The notes: generated by a model from the letters alone, not told the origin. Counted from the stretch's first letter, positions 1 to 9,272 are shown. The stretch is 64,000 nucleotides of DNA from Chthonomonadaceae bacterium (GCA_015709495.1 CP054189.1:2108001-2172000); one strand, 5' to 3'. Numbers and translations: made by a program.

Positions 1-1
1 T

Positions 2-1768
2 GGATTGTTCCGCGCCCAGGCGGTCAAACGGAGTGAAGAGCCGAGAGGCCCTATCCGTTGGGACGCCCGGACCCGTGTCCTCGATCATCAGGCGAACGTT
101 CTCGCTGTCTACGTTCTCAATTCGGATTCGAGCGACCCCGTTGGGGGAGTTGTACTTGATCGCGTTCGACATCAAGTTGATGAGGATTTGGATGGTGCTT
201 TGCTTGTCGCCCAAGAACCACTGCGACGCCTGTTCCTTGTCGGGCGCCTCGACGGAAATGCCCGATTGTTCGGCCATCGGCTTGATGAGCCCGAGCACCT
301 CCTCGATCACGGGTTCAAACGCAAGGCTTTCGAGGGAAACCGAGATCGCGCCTGACTCGATCCTTGAGATGTTCAAGACTTCGTTGATGAGGTTGAGAAG
401 GTGCCTGCCGCCCCGCAAAATGTGGCGCACGTTGTTGCGCTGACGCTCCGAAAGCTCCTCCATCTCCAGCAGTTGCGCGAACCCGAGAATGGAGTTCATC
501 GGGGTTCGAAGTTCGTGGCTCATACGAGAGAGGAACTCGTTCTTGGCCTGGTTCCGACGCTCGGCTTCTTCCCGCTCGCGTTCGGCCTCTTCGGCGGCCT
601 TGATCTCCGTAACGTCCCTCATGAAGCAACGGAAGTGCGTGACGCTGCCTCCCGAGCGCATGGCATTCGCGCTGATCTCGACGGTACGGATTTCGCCGGA
701 AGACGAAATCACGAGCGCGTCTTCCGACTCGACGGTCGCGCCGGAAAGGAGCAGTCCGAGAATGCGGTCGGCTTCGCCAGGATCGACAAAGTACATCCGG
801 AACTTGTTGCCCAAGTAGGACTCGCGGTCGAGTTTGACGATGTTCAGCTCGGCCAAATTGGCGTCTTGAATCGTTCCGTCGGGACCGAGCCACTTGATCC
901 CAACCGGAGCGTTGTCGATGAAGTCTTGGAGCCTTGCGGTGCTTTGCCTCAACTCCTCTTGCATCCGCTCGCGCTCGACGATCTCGCGTTCCAACTCGAC
1001 CGTGCGCTGCCGGACTCGGGATTCGAGCGACTGCTTGTCTCGGTAAAGCTCGGCGTCCCGCCTCTCGACTTCCTGAATGGTACGGTTGAACTGGTGGATG
1101 AGCTGGCCCAGCTCGTCGTTGTTCTTGGACTCCAGTCGCACGGAGTAGTCGCCGGACTCACCCACCGATTTCAGGGTGGTGAGCAACTTGACGATGGGTC
1201 GGGAGATCAGCCGCTGGACCACGCTTCCGATCAACACGGAGCCCGCTATCGTAAGCAGGACGACCGTCATGATCATGCGCAAGAAGTCGTTCTGTTGTTT
1301 GAGGAACGGCTCCATGCTGCCGTAACTGACCACATGGCCCAGCACCTCGCCCTGGACCTTCACCTCGGCGACCGCTTGAATGCGATCGTGTTTGATGAAG
1401 GCGCCCACCTGGGGTGTTGCGGCCAGCGACGGCTCCACCGTGGACCTTCGAGTCATCCAAGCGCTCAAGAGCTGCCCGTCGCTATCGTAAACGGCGGCGC
1501 TTTCGAAGTCGTTGGTCGTCGACAAGGAGGACAGAATCCGGTAAGCCGCTTCTTTGTCACCGAACGCGACTGCCGCGGAGATGTTTTGGGCGATCACTCC
1601 CGATAGCGCGGCGGATTGGTCCAGCAGTTGGCTCTTTTGCTTGTTCGAGATGATCGTGAAGATCGCCGCGCTTGCGCCGACTAGTGCGAGGCAGCTCAAC
1701 CCAGCAAAGAAGGCCGTCAGCTTCACTCGGATCGAGGTGCTGCGTACCCGCTCGAGAACCTTCCTCAC
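2..1768 (-). CDS. sensor histidine kinase, C-terminus beyond window
   Basis: Membrane-bound sensor histidine kinase, open at the left window edge, about 589 residues visible. Order seen: N-terminal membrane helix (about residues 12-35), periplasmic stretch resembling the CHASE8 sensor domain, second helix (about 160-180), HAMP and a coiled coil, a PAS domain, the HisKA dimerisation helix with the phospho-acceptor His in HELRTP (about residue 416), then the ATPase N-box (NAIKYN) and G1 box (DTGPGVP). The GTG start at 1768 overlaps the stop of the upstream YfiR-like gene (GTGA), so they are translationally coupled. With the TonB receptor upstream this forms a sensing triad; the kinase probably reads the state of the YfiR-like protein in the periplasm (inference). 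Whether receiver or output domains follow cannot be seen. Confidence 0.9.
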   Translation of the reverse strand, partial: MRKVLERVRSTSIRVKLTAFFAGLSCLALVGASAAIFTIISNKQKSQLLDQSAALSGVIAQNISAAVAFGDKEAAYRILSSLSTTNDFESAAVYDSDGQLLSAWMTRRSTVEPSLAATPQVGAFIKHDRIQAVAEVKVQGEVLGHVVSYGSMEPFLKQQNDFLRMIMTVVLLTIAGSVLIGSVVQRLISRPIVKLLTTLKSVGESGDYSVRLESKNNDELGQLIHQFNRTIQEVERRDAELYRDKQSLESRVRQRTVELEREIVERERMQEELRQSTARLQDFIDNAPVGIKWLGPDGTIQDANLAELNIVKLDRESYLGNKFRMYFVDPGEADRILGLLLSGATVESEDALVISSSGEIRTVEISANAMRSGGSVTHFRCFMRDVTEIKAAEEAEREREEAERRNQAKNEFLSRMSHELRTPMNSILGFAQLLEMEELSERQRNNVRHILRGGRHLLNLINEVLNISRIESGAISVSLESLAFEPVIEEVLGLIKPMAEQSGISVEAPDKEQASQWFLGDKQSTIQILINLMSNAIKYNSPNGVARIRIENVDSENVRLMIEDTGPGVPTDRASRLFTPFDRLGAEQS

Positions 1769-2280
1769 GGCTGGATCACCTTGGCGATCTGCAACAACTG
1801 GGAGCTAACCACGAGGTTGGAGCGCTTCGCCACCGCATTATTGATCTCAAAACGGACCCTGCCCTCGGCGACGAAGAAGTTGAACATGCCGTACTTATTG
1901 GCAAATCCAGGGCTCTCGCCCACCACTAGAACCGGCTTCTGAGCCAGAGTAGAAAGCTGGGCATACTTCGCCGACTCGGTTGAGGGCACAAACACCATGG
2001 GATAGGCTGCAAGGTCCGCGCTCCATGCGACGTAGGTGACCTGGAACACGTACTTTCCGACCTTGCTTCCGTTGACGGCGCTACCGATCGCCTTGGCGAC
2101 CGAGCTATTTCCCACGACGGCCAAGTGGATCTTCCCGTCGGTGAATTGGCGTCCGGCGGGCCACTCGACGAACCTCGCGAAGTTGAGAAGGAACGCAGCC
2201 TTGACTTCGTACTCCGACCGTTGGGCGAAGAGAGCCGCCGGTGAGAGCGCGAGGCAGACGATTAGCGCTGTTCGCAACAT
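1765..2280 (-). CDS. YfiR-like periplasmic protein (DUF4154)
   Basis: A 171-residue secreted protein with an N-terminal signal peptide (MLRTALIVCLALSPAALFAQ) followed by the YEVKAAFLLNFARFVEWP pattern typical of the YfiR/DUF4154 family. YfiR in Pseudomonas is a periplasmic repressor of a CHASE8-containing membrane signalling protein (YfiN); here the partner gene encodes a histidine kinase instead. The ATG at 2280 is preferred over longer in-frame starts because a GGGAGGGG ribosome site lies just upstream and the signal peptide then starts cleanly. It begins 35 bases after the TonB receptor stop and overlaps the kinase start. Confidence 0.85.
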   Translation of the reverse strand: MLRTALIVCLALSPAALFAQRSEYEVKAAFLLNFARFVEWPAGRQFTDGKIHLAVVGNSSVAKAIGSAVNGSKVGKYVFQVTYVAWSADLAAYPMVFVPSTESAKYAQLSTLAQKPVLVVGESPGFANKYGMFNFFVAEGRVRFEINNAVAKRSNLVVSSQLLQIAKVIQP

Positions 2281-2315
2281 TCGGCCAAATCCCCTCCCTG
2301 CCGTTTTGTCTCTGC

Positions 2316-4304
2316 TCAGTATCGCCACCGAAGTCCTCCGTAGAACGAGCGAGGGACATACGTGGGCGAGGCGCCAATCTCGGGGAAGGCCTCGAGGTGC
2401 TTGGACTGAAGGAGGTTCTGGACTCCCACGAAAGCCTGCATCCCGTTGTTGCCCGACCACGTCAATTGAGCATCGATTCGGGAATAACCGGGAACGTCCC
2501 GCCCCTCCAGCGCTCCGACAAAGTACGCCGAACCGGTGAACCGCAGATTGGGAGCTACCGGCCCGGAGACAATGAAGTTCGCGATCTGCGCGGGGGTGCT
2601 TCCGAGTCGGTCAGTTTCGTACGGGCCAAATGGGTCGCCCGAATCCGAATCGAATCGGAAGGAGTCGTGCAAGTACGAGTAGCTCGCTTGCGCGTCCCAG
2701 TTCGAAGGCAGCTTCCACGATCCCGCGATCTCGATGCCGTACATCGTGGCCGAGAGCTTGTTCCCGAAGCGGAAGGGCGTTACGAGAACGGGGATCGGAC
2801 CCGGCTCGACATACGGGTCCTCGGGCTCGAACGTCCGCAGGTTGCGATACCGGTTGTGGAAGATCGCGATGTCGTAGTACGACGAGTCGTTGGGTTGAAT
2901 CCTGTAGCCCGCCTCGAAGGAATCCACGGTCTCGGGCTGGTAGTCTGGGTTTCCGAACAGCCGCAGCGCCATTGGCATCCCGGGTCCGTCGCTGTACTGA
3001 ACCAAGATGTTGGCGTGGGCGTCGCCTCGGCTGGGCACGCGAACGGCCCTCGATGCGCCCAACCAAGCGGTTTCCGTGTCCTTGGGGTGCCAAGCGACCC
3101 GCGCGTTGGGCTGGAACTCCCACCCCGAATAGTCGTTCTTCTCGAGCCTGGCGCCCACGCTCATCGTCGAAGAACCGTTGAGAGCGAACTCCGAATGGCC
3201 ATAGACGCCGAAGACTCGGTCGTTCGCGAAACCCGGCTCAACGGCGAACGTCGTCGCTTCGTCAATGTAGTCGGATGTATCTCGGTAATTGATGCCCCAG
3301 ACGATCTGGCTGAAATTGGGAAGGGTGTGGATCGTCTTGAACTCGAAGTCCGAAGTCCCCCGATGCTCGTGCATCGTAAAGTCGTTCCGATTGGACTTCT
3401 CGAACGAAAACAGGACTTCGCTGGTCGTCGTGGACGAGGAGGCCCATTCGTAGCGTCCCGACAAGCTGGTCTTGTTCGTAGGCGTGTTAACGTCGACCAC
3501 GGACTGATAGGGCGGCGTTGGGATCGGCAGAAAGACCGATTGGCTCCCATGGTTGGAGCTATTGCGGAAGCTGAGTTCGAACTTCTCGGTGGGGGAAGGC
3601 GTGATGTCGACGCGGATGCCACCGTTGACGCGGTCGCTCGGATGGGATTTCATCCCCGTCATCACTTCCTCGAAGCCGAGGTTGCGCCGGGCGTTGCCAT
3701 AAACCCGGACATACGTGCCGTCGTTCGCCTGGGCGCCAAAGTGGGCCGCCAGCGATCTCGATGCGATCGCCGAGGTGTCCGCTTGGACATACCCTCCGAC
3801 AGTATCGGCGGCGTTCTTGGTGATGATGTTGATGATGCCGTTGACAGCGTTCGAGCCCCAGAGAATGCCGCCAGGACCTCGGATCACCTCGATCCGCTCG
3901 ATGCCTTCGAGGTTGAATTCCTGAAAGTCCCAGTGGACGCCGTTATGAAGCGGAGAGTAAATCGACCTTCCATCGACGAGCACGAGCAGCTTGTTCGCAT
4001 ACCTTCCGTTGAACCCGCGAATGGACACCATCCAACTGTTGCCCTCGATTCTGGCGACATGTAGCCCCGGAACGATCCTAAGGACCTCGGGAACGGAGGT
4101 CGCCCCAAGCCGGGCAAAGTCCTCGCTCGTAATCACGTAGATCGCCGCGGGTAGGCCGCCGGCGGCCTTCGCCTGCTTTGAAAGGGTCGTGACCTTGATG
4201 TTCATCAGGTCGTCGATCCCCAGTTGGTTCAGGTCTTGCGCGGAGGTGAAGGCGCAGGTCCCCAACAGACCGCAAACCGATAGCCTCCAAAGATGCCTTT
4301 TCAT
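2316..4304 (-). CDS. TonB-dependent outer membrane receptor
   Basis: A 662-residue outer-membrane receptor. A signal peptide (residues 1-23) is followed by a plug domain with typical blocks (VPEVLRIVPGLHVARI, VSIRGFNGRYANKLLVLVDGR, IERIEVIRGPGGILWGSNAVNGIINIIT) and then a beta-barrel ending in an aromatic terminal strand (FYGGLRWRY). ATG 4304 is chosen because GAGGG lies about 10 bases upstream. First gene of the receptor / YfiR-like / histidine kinase operon. TonB-dependent receptors paired with DUF4154 proteins and signalling proteins are a recurrent arrangement; the ligand cannot be told from sequence. The protein resembles the colicin-I/vitamin-type receptor class more than SusC types, as it lacks the long N-terminal carboxypeptidase-like domain. 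Confidence 0.92.
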   Translation of the reverse strand: MKRHLWRLSVCGLLGTCAFTSAQDLNQLGIDDLMNIKVTTLSKQAKAAGGLPAAIYVITSEDFARLGATSVPEVLRIVPGLHVARIEGNSWMVSIRGFNGRYANKLLVLVDGRSIYSPLHNGVHWDFQEFNLEGIERIEVIRGPGGILWGSNAVNGIINIITKNAADTVGGYVQADTSAIASRSLAAHFGAQANDGTYVRVYGNARRNLGFEEVMTGMKSHPSDRVNGGIRVDITPSPTEKFELSFRNSSNHGSQSVFLPIPTPPYQSVVDVNTPTNKTSLSGRYEWASSSTTTSEVLFSFEKSNRNDFTMHEHRGTSDFEFKTIHTLPNFSQIVWGINYRDTSDYIDEATTFAVEPGFANDRVFGVYGHSEFALNGSSTMSVGARLEKNDYSGWEFQPNARVAWHPKDTETAWLGASRAVRVPSRGDAHANILVQYSDGPGMPMALRLFGNPDYQPETVDSFEAGYRIQPNDSSYYDIAIFHNRYRNLRTFEPEDPYVEPGPIPVLVTPFRFGNKLSATMYGIEIAGSWKLPSNWDAQASYSYLHDSFRFDSDSGDPFGPYETDRLGSTPAQIANFIVSGPVAPNLRFTGSAYFVGALEGRDVPGYSRIDAQLTWSGNNGMQAFVGVQNLLQSKHLEAFPEIGASPTYVPRSFYGGLRWRY

Positions 4305-4523
4305 CGAAGTTCCCTCGTTAGCCCTTGCGATGGCTTTGTAGTAATTGGATCGGGACACGCACGGACTTTCGTTATGTCGGAGTCTGGAGCATCGCCTCTG
4401 GACTTCCTTTGTTGCGCTTTCTGGCGCAAGATTGATCGTTTATTGTTTGCCTTCGATAGAAAGGCAAGGTGAGCGCGGTCCTGAGCAACGCCAAGTCGCT
4501 TCAGCCGGTACAATCCTCCTTCG

Positions 4524-6566
4524 GTGAAAGTCCCGATCTCGATGCTCCGTGAGTACGTAGATACGACGCTGGAGGCGTCTCCACTGGCCCACCTGTTTAC
4601 GATGGCGGGGTTTGAAGTGGAGTCGGTTGAGGAGGTCGAAGGCGAGCCGGTGTTGGACGTCAACATCATGGCCAACCGCGGGGACGGCTTGTCGATTCTT
4701 GGACTCGCGCGCGAGGTCGCCGCAAAGGACCCTGGGGCCCGCCGAACGCCGCTTTTCGACCGGCTTTCGGGCTTGGCCGCGCGATCCAGTAACGAAGGCT
4801 CGGGTTCGACGAAGTTTTCCATCGACATCCTCACGGAACATTGCAGCAGGTATGCGGCGGGGCTCTTCGAGATCAACGCCGTTCCGACTCCCCCGATGAT
4901 CCAGCGGCGGCTCCTCCAAATGGGGATGCGCCCGATTTCTCTCATCGTCGATCTCACCAACTACGTGATGCTCGAACTGGGGCAACCTCTGCACGCGTTC
5001 GATTTCGACAAGGTTCGTGACGGCAAGATCGTGGTTCGGCAAGCTCGAGAGGGCGAGGTCCTGGTGACGCTCGACGGGGCGGAGCGGAAACTGAACCCTG
5101 AGATGATGATGATCTGCGACTCTGAGAGGCCGATCGCACTGGCGGGAGTGATGGGGGGCCTCGAAACCGAGTTTTCGGGATCGACGCAGCGGGTTCTCTT
5201 GGAGTCTGCCCACTTCAACTACCGTTCGGTCCGTCGAACCCGCCGCTCGCTCGGAATGTCCACCGAAGCGTCGTATCGGTTTGAACGGGGGGTTGATCCC
5301 GAAGGCGTGGTGCGGGCGATCCTGCGGTTCTCGGAGCTACTGGAAGAAGCCGGCGGGGGACGACTGTCGGGCGGTGTGGTGGACCTCTACCCAAGCCCTC
5401 CGGTCCGCGAGGCAATCCAGCTTCGCATGAGTAGGAGCGACGCGCTGCTGGGAATGTCGGTCAGTCCCGGGTCTGCGAAGGGCTACTTGCAGGCGTTGGG
5501 GTTTGAGGTCGAAGGCGCGGAGTCCCCATTTACCGTGGCCGCGCCGACCTGGCGCACCGACATCGAACGCGAGGTGGACCTGATCGAAGAGATCGGACGG
5601 GTTCACGGCTACGAGCACATCCCGGAAAAACTGCCCGAGGGATCGACGACTCCAGGCGGCGTCATAGGCGAATCCCGCGAAGTCGATCGGCTGAGGGAAG
5701 AGTTGGTTCGGTGCGGGCTCGTTCAGGCTGTAAACTACAGTTTCGAGTCCGAGAGCCCGCTGGACGACCCGAACCTGACGAAAGTCGGACCCCGAAACCC
5801 GGTTTCTCAAGACGTTGCGTTGTTGAGGTCGTGCCTTTGGCAGGGGCTGGCAGATTCGTGCCGACGCAACGGCGGCATGGACGTACACCTCTTTGAGATG
5901 GGTCGCGTATTCGGCGGCGACGTCAGCGGAGTCCAGGAGCGCCGGGAGTTAGCGATCCTCTCCGTGGGGTCCCTCGTCGAGAAGCACTGGTCGGATTCCC
6001 AGTCGGTCGCAGTAGGTTTCTACTCCCTGAAGGAGTGCGTCGAGCGAACGATAGCGGCGGTCGAGCGTCCTGTTCGGTTTGAGCCTGCGCCCGCTGACCC
6101 GAGGTTGCATCCGACCCGCCAAGCCGCGATAGTTTCGGCAGAGGGCAACGTGCTCGGCCATTGCGGCCAAATCCACCCAGACGTGGCCGACCAAGTGGGG
6201 CTTTCGCCGGAGACATTTCTGGCAAGGCTCACGATCGACGATTTGTTGGCGATTCCCCGATCCGCTCGGAAGCTCGCTCCCGTGAGCCGGAACCCTGCCG
6301 TCCGAAGAGACATGGCGGTGCTCGTATCCAAGTCAGTGCCGTTTGAGGCGATGCGGGAGCGCATCGTCGAGGCCTGTGGCGAGGTTTTGGAGCGGCTCTG
6401 GGTGTTCGATGTGTTTGAAGGATCGAGCCTCCCAGAAGGAACCCATAGCGTCGGCGTGGCCTTGCAGCTTCGGAAGCTCGGCCAGAACCTTACCGACGAG
6501 GAAGCGAACCAGGTGCGGGATCGGGCCGCAAAGGCGCTGGAATCGCTCGGCGCGAGATTGCGGTAG
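4524..6566 (+). CDS. pheT: phenylalanyl-tRNA synthetase beta subunit, short form
   Basis: Beta subunit of phenylalanine-tRNA ligase, charging tRNA-Phe with the alpha subunit (pheS, not in this window). The B1 core (residues 1-70), B3/B4 region (SLIVDLTNYVMLELGQPLHAFD), B5 and the C-terminal ferredoxin-fold anticodon-binding domain (from PVSRNPAVRRDMAVLV) are all present. At 680 residues it is about 110 shorter than usual because the OB-fold (EMAP-II-like, B2) tRNA-binding insert normally interrupting B1 after about residue 40 is absent: GFEVESVEEVEGEPVLDVNI runs straight into ANRGDGLSILGLARE. Start is GTG without a strong ribosome site; ATG at 4542 is an alternative. Its 3' end overlaps the opposing membrane-protein gene by 77 bases. 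Confidence 0.93.
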   Translation: MKVPISMLREYVDTTLEASPLAHLFTMAGFEVESVEEVEGEPVLDVNIMANRGDGLSILGLAREVAAKDPGARRTPLFDRLSGLAARSSNEGSGSTKFSIDILTEHCSRYAAGLFEINAVPTPPMIQRRLLQMGMRPISLIVDLTNYVMLELGQPLHAFDFDKVRDGKIVVRQAREGEVLVTLDGAERKLNPEMMMICDSERPIALAGVMGGLETEFSGSTQRVLLESAHFNYRSVRRTRRSLGMSTEASYRFERGVDPEGVVRAILRFSELLEEAGGGRLSGGVVDLYPSPPVREAIQLRMSRSDALLGMSVSPGSAKGYLQALGFEVEGAESPFTVAAPTWRTDIEREVDLIEEIGRVHGYEHIPEKLPEGSTTPGGVIGESREVDRLREELVRCGLVQAVNYSFESESPLDDPNLTKVGPRNPVSQDVALLRSCLWQGLADSCRRNGGMDVHLFEMGRVFGGDVSGVQERRELAILSVGSLVEKHWSDSQSVAVGFYSLKECVERTIAAVERPVRFEPAPADPRLHPTRQAAIVSAEGNVLGHCGQIHPDVADQVGLSPETFLARLTIDDLLAIPRSARKLAPVSRNPAVRRDMAVLVSKSVPFEAMRERIVEACGEVLERLWVFDVFEGSSLPEGTHSVGVALQLRKLGQNLTDEEANQVRDRAAKALESLGARLR

Positions 6567-7776
6567 CTGTTGCCTGAGCGGCTGCGGCGATCAGTCCGGC
6601 GGCGAGGAGCATCCGCAAAGCCGTCGGAAGATAGTCGTAATGGGCGAACGGCTTCAGCCATGCCATCGGCAAGAACGCGACGAGCGAGGCGACCCAGCCG
6701 AAGGCAAGGACGCTCGGGCGGGCAACGGCGGCCCGCAAACCCGCGAGATTGGAGGCAACGTTCAGCGCGAGCGAGTAGGGAAGGGACGTGAACCCTACCG
6801 CCCACCCCAGCGCGAGGCTCGAACTGCCCAGCCAAAGCGCCTGGCCCGCCGGAAACGCATATCCGAGGAGCGACATTCCCACGCCAGGACCCGACCGGAA
6901 CTGCTGGCTCTGGTAGCCAGAGGGCGAGAGGGGAACCAGTTGGGTTCGGAGAACCGCATAAGCGCCGACCAACGCGATCGCGCCTGCGACGATCGGCCAA
7001 GCCGGCCTCTTGCCGTCGAGCCAGAAGTGCGCGGCGACGAGCGCGAGGAGGCCCGGCGCGACGACCGCTTGTTCGTAGCATCCGAGCGCGAGCGCCATAA
7101 GGCCGAAAGACACGAGGATCCAACGCGCCCGAGACTCACCCGTCTTTCGGAGGCGTTCGAACCTAGCGTACGCGGAAAGGGCGCCCAGGAGGAAGACCGT
7201 CATAGAGGATGCGGTCCGGCCCGGCAGCCACGCTTGAACGCCGCCGTAAAAGGGCGAAAGTCCGCTCGCGGTGGCGGCTGCGAAGACCCACAGCAGCGAG
7301 GCGTAGGCGGACATTTTCAGGTTTTCGGGACGGAGAACGACAGCGAAGGCTGCGACGATCGCGGCGAGGGTCAGCCCGCTTCCAAACGGAATGGGGCGGG
7401 CGAAGTGCAGGTTGGCAAACAGCAGGCTCGCGCCAGCGGCAAGGAACGGGGAGTCTGTGAGTTCCCGGATGAACCAGAACAGCGCGAGCACGGACAGAAT
7501 GCAAAGGGCCGTGTTCGTCGCGCCGAATCCCGCGCCGTCTCTGCCCCACAACGCGAGGTCCCATTCGAACAGCAGCGTGGAGACGGGCCGGTAGAAGTGG
7601 TTCTGGAGGGGCCAGTCACCGAGGAACCAGCTGAGGGGCGAAGATCGTTCTTCCAGAGCGTTCAGGAGCACCGCCGTATCGGAGTCCTGCAACAGCGAAG
7701 AACTCGTGGGGCTCTGCAGGGCGATCCAAGCGCAGGCAAGCACGGCGATCGCAAAACTGGCTACCCACCGCTTCAC
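6490..7776 (-). CDS. polytopic membrane protein, GT-C-like
   Basis: A 428-residue integral membrane protein with about ten hydrophobic helices. After the first helix there is an acidic luminal loop (LLQDSDTAVLLNALEE) and a stretch HFYRPVSTLLFEWDLALWG, a layout that resembles membrane GT-C glycosyltransferases and O-antigen-associated proteins using lipid-linked sugars. I do not recognise a precise family and this call rests on overall layout. The C-terminal tail is Arg/Pro-rich and is the part that overlaps the 3' end of pheT on the other strand, so it may be poorly conserved. Monocistronic in this window; it is divergent from the thioredoxin gene at 7887. Confidence 0.6.
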   Translation of the reverse strand: MKRWVASFAIAVLACAWIALQSPTSSSLLQDSDTAVLLNALEERSSPLSWFLGDWPLQNHFYRPVSTLLFEWDLALWGRDGAGFGATNTALCILSVLALFWFIRELTDSPFLAAGASLLFANLHFARPIPFGSGLTLAAIVAAFAVVLRPENLKMSAYASLLWVFAAATASGLSPFYGGVQAWLPGRTASSMTVFLLGALSAYARFERLRKTGESRARWILVSFGLMALALGCYEQAVVAPGLLALVAAHFWLDGKRPAWPIVAGAIALVGAYAVLRTQLVPLSPSGYQSQQFRSGPGVGMSLLGYAFPAGQALWLGSSSLALGWAVGFTSLPYSLALNVASNLAGLRAAVARPSVLAFGWVASLVAFLPMAWLKPFAHYDYLPTALRMLLAAGLIAAAAQATATAISRRAIPAPLRPDPAPGSLPRR

Positions 7777-7886
7777 GGCAGAATTATGGCCCTCTCTTCA
7801 GGGCAACTCGGAGCAAACCGGGAACCCTTTTCCTTCGTCAAGCATAATGATGGTAGTAAGGCGCTGGGCGCCAGGAGGTATACGAA

Positions 7887-8408
7887 TTGAAATTCACCGC
7901 AATCATTGCCGCGACCGGGGTGCTGGCGATCGGAATGGCGACCGGGACTCAGGACACCAAGAGCTTCGTTGGAAAGCCGATGCCGAAATTCGCGCTGACC
8001 ACCGTTCAAGGCGCATCGCTCACCAATGAAAACCTGAGAGGCAAACCCGTGCTGTTCGACTTTTGGGCCACTTGGTGCGGCCCCTGCAAGGCTGCGGCGC
8101 CGCATGTGCAGGCGATCTACGAGAAGTACAAGGCGCGGGGTCTCGTCGTGATCGGCGCGAACGTGTTTGAAGGCCGAGGCGGTCAGCCAACGGGTCCCAA
8201 GCCCGCTCTGGACTATGCCACCGAGCATAAGTACACGTACGCGTTCACCTTTGACAGCGACGCGCTTGCCAAGGCGCTCGCGGTGAACGGTATTCCGACG
8301 TTTGTGCTGATGGACCCGAAGGGCACGATCGACAGCGTGTGGGTCGGTTTCGGCAAGAACACGGGCGAGCAGATCGAAGCGCGCGTCCAAACGATGCTTC
8401 CAAAGTAA
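7887..8408 (+). CDS. TlpA/ResA-like secreted thioredoxin
   Basis: A 173-residue thioredoxin-fold protein with an N-terminal signal peptide and the redox motif WCGPC in FDFWATWCGPCKAAAPHV, followed by the cis-Pro loop (NGIPTFVLMDPKG). The family (AhpC/TSA-Redoxin/TlpA) reduces periplasmic or extracytoplasmic disulphides, often for cytochrome c maturation. Start is TTG at 7887, supported by a perfect AGGAGGT at 7873-7879; no in-frame ATG lies near. A strong intrinsic terminator at 8495-8522 separates it from the flagellar operon, so it is probably a single-gene unit. Confidence 0.88.
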   Translation: MKFTAIIAATGVLAIGMATGTQDTKSFVGKPMPKFALTTVQGASLTNENLRGKPVLFDFWATWCGPCKAAAPHVQAIYEKYKARGLVVIGANVFEGRGGQPTGPKPALDYATEHKYTYAFTFDSDALAKALAVNGIPTFVLMDPKGTIDSVWVGFGKNTGEQIEARVQTMLPK

Positions 8409-8494
8409 GTTGGAGCTTTCAAGGTTCGGGTACGGGTCGCTCGCGCCTCCGATGGCCGGCGGCCCGTTCTCTATTGGAATGCGGAAGTTGTCGC

Positions 8495-8522
8495 TCCACT
8501 GTAAGGGTCCAGTGGATTTTTT
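8495..8522 (+). terminator. intrinsic terminator after the thioredoxin gene
   Basis: Inverted repeat TCCACTG (8495-8501) / CAGTGGA (8510-8516), 8-base loop, followed directly by six T. It ends transcription of the thioredoxin gene 18 bases before fliL begins. Confidence 0.8.
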
Positions 8523-8540
8523 CCGAGAATATCTGCGTCC

Positions 8541-9116
8541 ATGTCCGAAACCGTCGAAGAGACACCCAAAAAGAAGGGTGGCCCCAAGTTGCCGATCCTG
8601 CTGGCGCTCGTGATTTTGCTTGCGGGCGGCGGCTACTTTGCGTTTAAGCTCAAGTCCTCGGGAAAAGCGGCCGAAAAGCCCAAGGTCGAACTGGGCGAAG
8701 TCGTGGCTCTGGACGAGTTCCTCGTGAACCTCAACTCCGGAACCGCCTACTTGCGGGCCGAAATCTCGCTTCAGCTCCGAAAGGGCTACGAGAAGGCGGA
8801 CTTCGACAAGAACCTCGCCGCCGTCCGAGACTCCATCGTCATGGAACTCTCCAGCAAGCAAATGGGCGAGGTCACCACCATGGAGGGCAAGATCGCGCTG
8901 AAGCGGCGGCTCGCCGAAGCGATCAACGCGGTGCTGGCGATTTCTGAACCCGAAAAGGAAGCCAAGCCCGAACCCAAGAACGGGCCGAAAGCGAAGAAGT
9001 CCGCGGAGGAGACAGCCCAAGCGTCCTCCCAACCTGGCCCACCGAAAAATCCCGACTGGGATTCAGACGAAGGCCCCGTGCTCCGTGTCTTCTTCACCGG
9101 GTTCACCACCCAGTAG
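8541..9116 (+). CDS. fliL: flagellar basal body-associated protein FliL
   Basis: A 191-residue FliL: cytoplasmic tail, one membrane helix (about residues 17-37), and a periplasmic domain with VVALDEFLVNLNSGTAYLRAE and the following LRxxYEKADFDKN and IVMELSSKQMGEV stretches characteristic of the family. FliL surrounds the stator near the MS ring and supports motor torque. A Lys/Pro/Glu-rich low-complexity segment (about 140-175) is inserted before the C-terminal VLRVFFTGFTTQ strand, which is longer than usual. First gene of the fliL-flhB run, though 213 bases and a possible internal promoter separate it from fliM. Confidence 0.9.
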   Translation: MSETVEETPKKKGGPKLPILLALVILLAGGGYFAFKLKSSGKAAEKPKVELGEVVALDEFLVNLNSGTAYLRAEISLQLRKGYEKADFDKNLAAVRDSIVMELSSKQMGEVTTMEGKIALKRRLAEAINAVLAISEPEKEAKPEPKNGPKAKKSAEETAQASSQPGPPKNPDWDSDEGPVLRVFFTGFTTQ

Positions 9117-9264
9117 CCCGCTCCCAGCATCCCTCGCCCCCGTTGCACGGCCCGGCCCGGCCGGTCGCAATGCTTTGAGGCGGAGCCGCATCGTCAATCG
9201 CCCTTTTATCTTCAAGCTGTTTGTGAGCTTTTTCCGTCGGCGCACTGAGGAAATTGCCGGAGGT

Positions 9265-9272
9265 GCCGATAA
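9265..9272 (+). promoter_or_regulatory. sigma-28-like -10 element upstream of fliM
   Basis: GCCGATAA, identical to the consensus -10 of flagellar sigma-28 promoters, 57 bases upstream of the fliM start. The expected TAAA -35 is not present at the right spacing (TGAG instead), so activity is uncertain. The bases that follow (CACACTGATGAGCCC) resemble those after the much better promoter in front of flgB at 45845 (CACTGATGGGCCC), which argues for a shared signal. Confidence 0.45.

Noticed and set aside
401-1606. Long plus-strand frame of about 400 codons
   Set aside because: Antisense to the histidine kinase, which has clear HAMP, PAS, HisKA and ATPase motifs; the plus-strand translation has no family character.
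2241-4064. Plus-strand frame of about 600 codons
   Set aside because: Antisense shadow of the TonB receptor in GC-rich sequence.
6343-7890. Plus-strand frame of about 515 codons, rich in Arg/Gly/Glu
   Set aside because: Antisense to the membrane protein with good hydrophobic helices and within the end of pheT; composition is that of a shadow.
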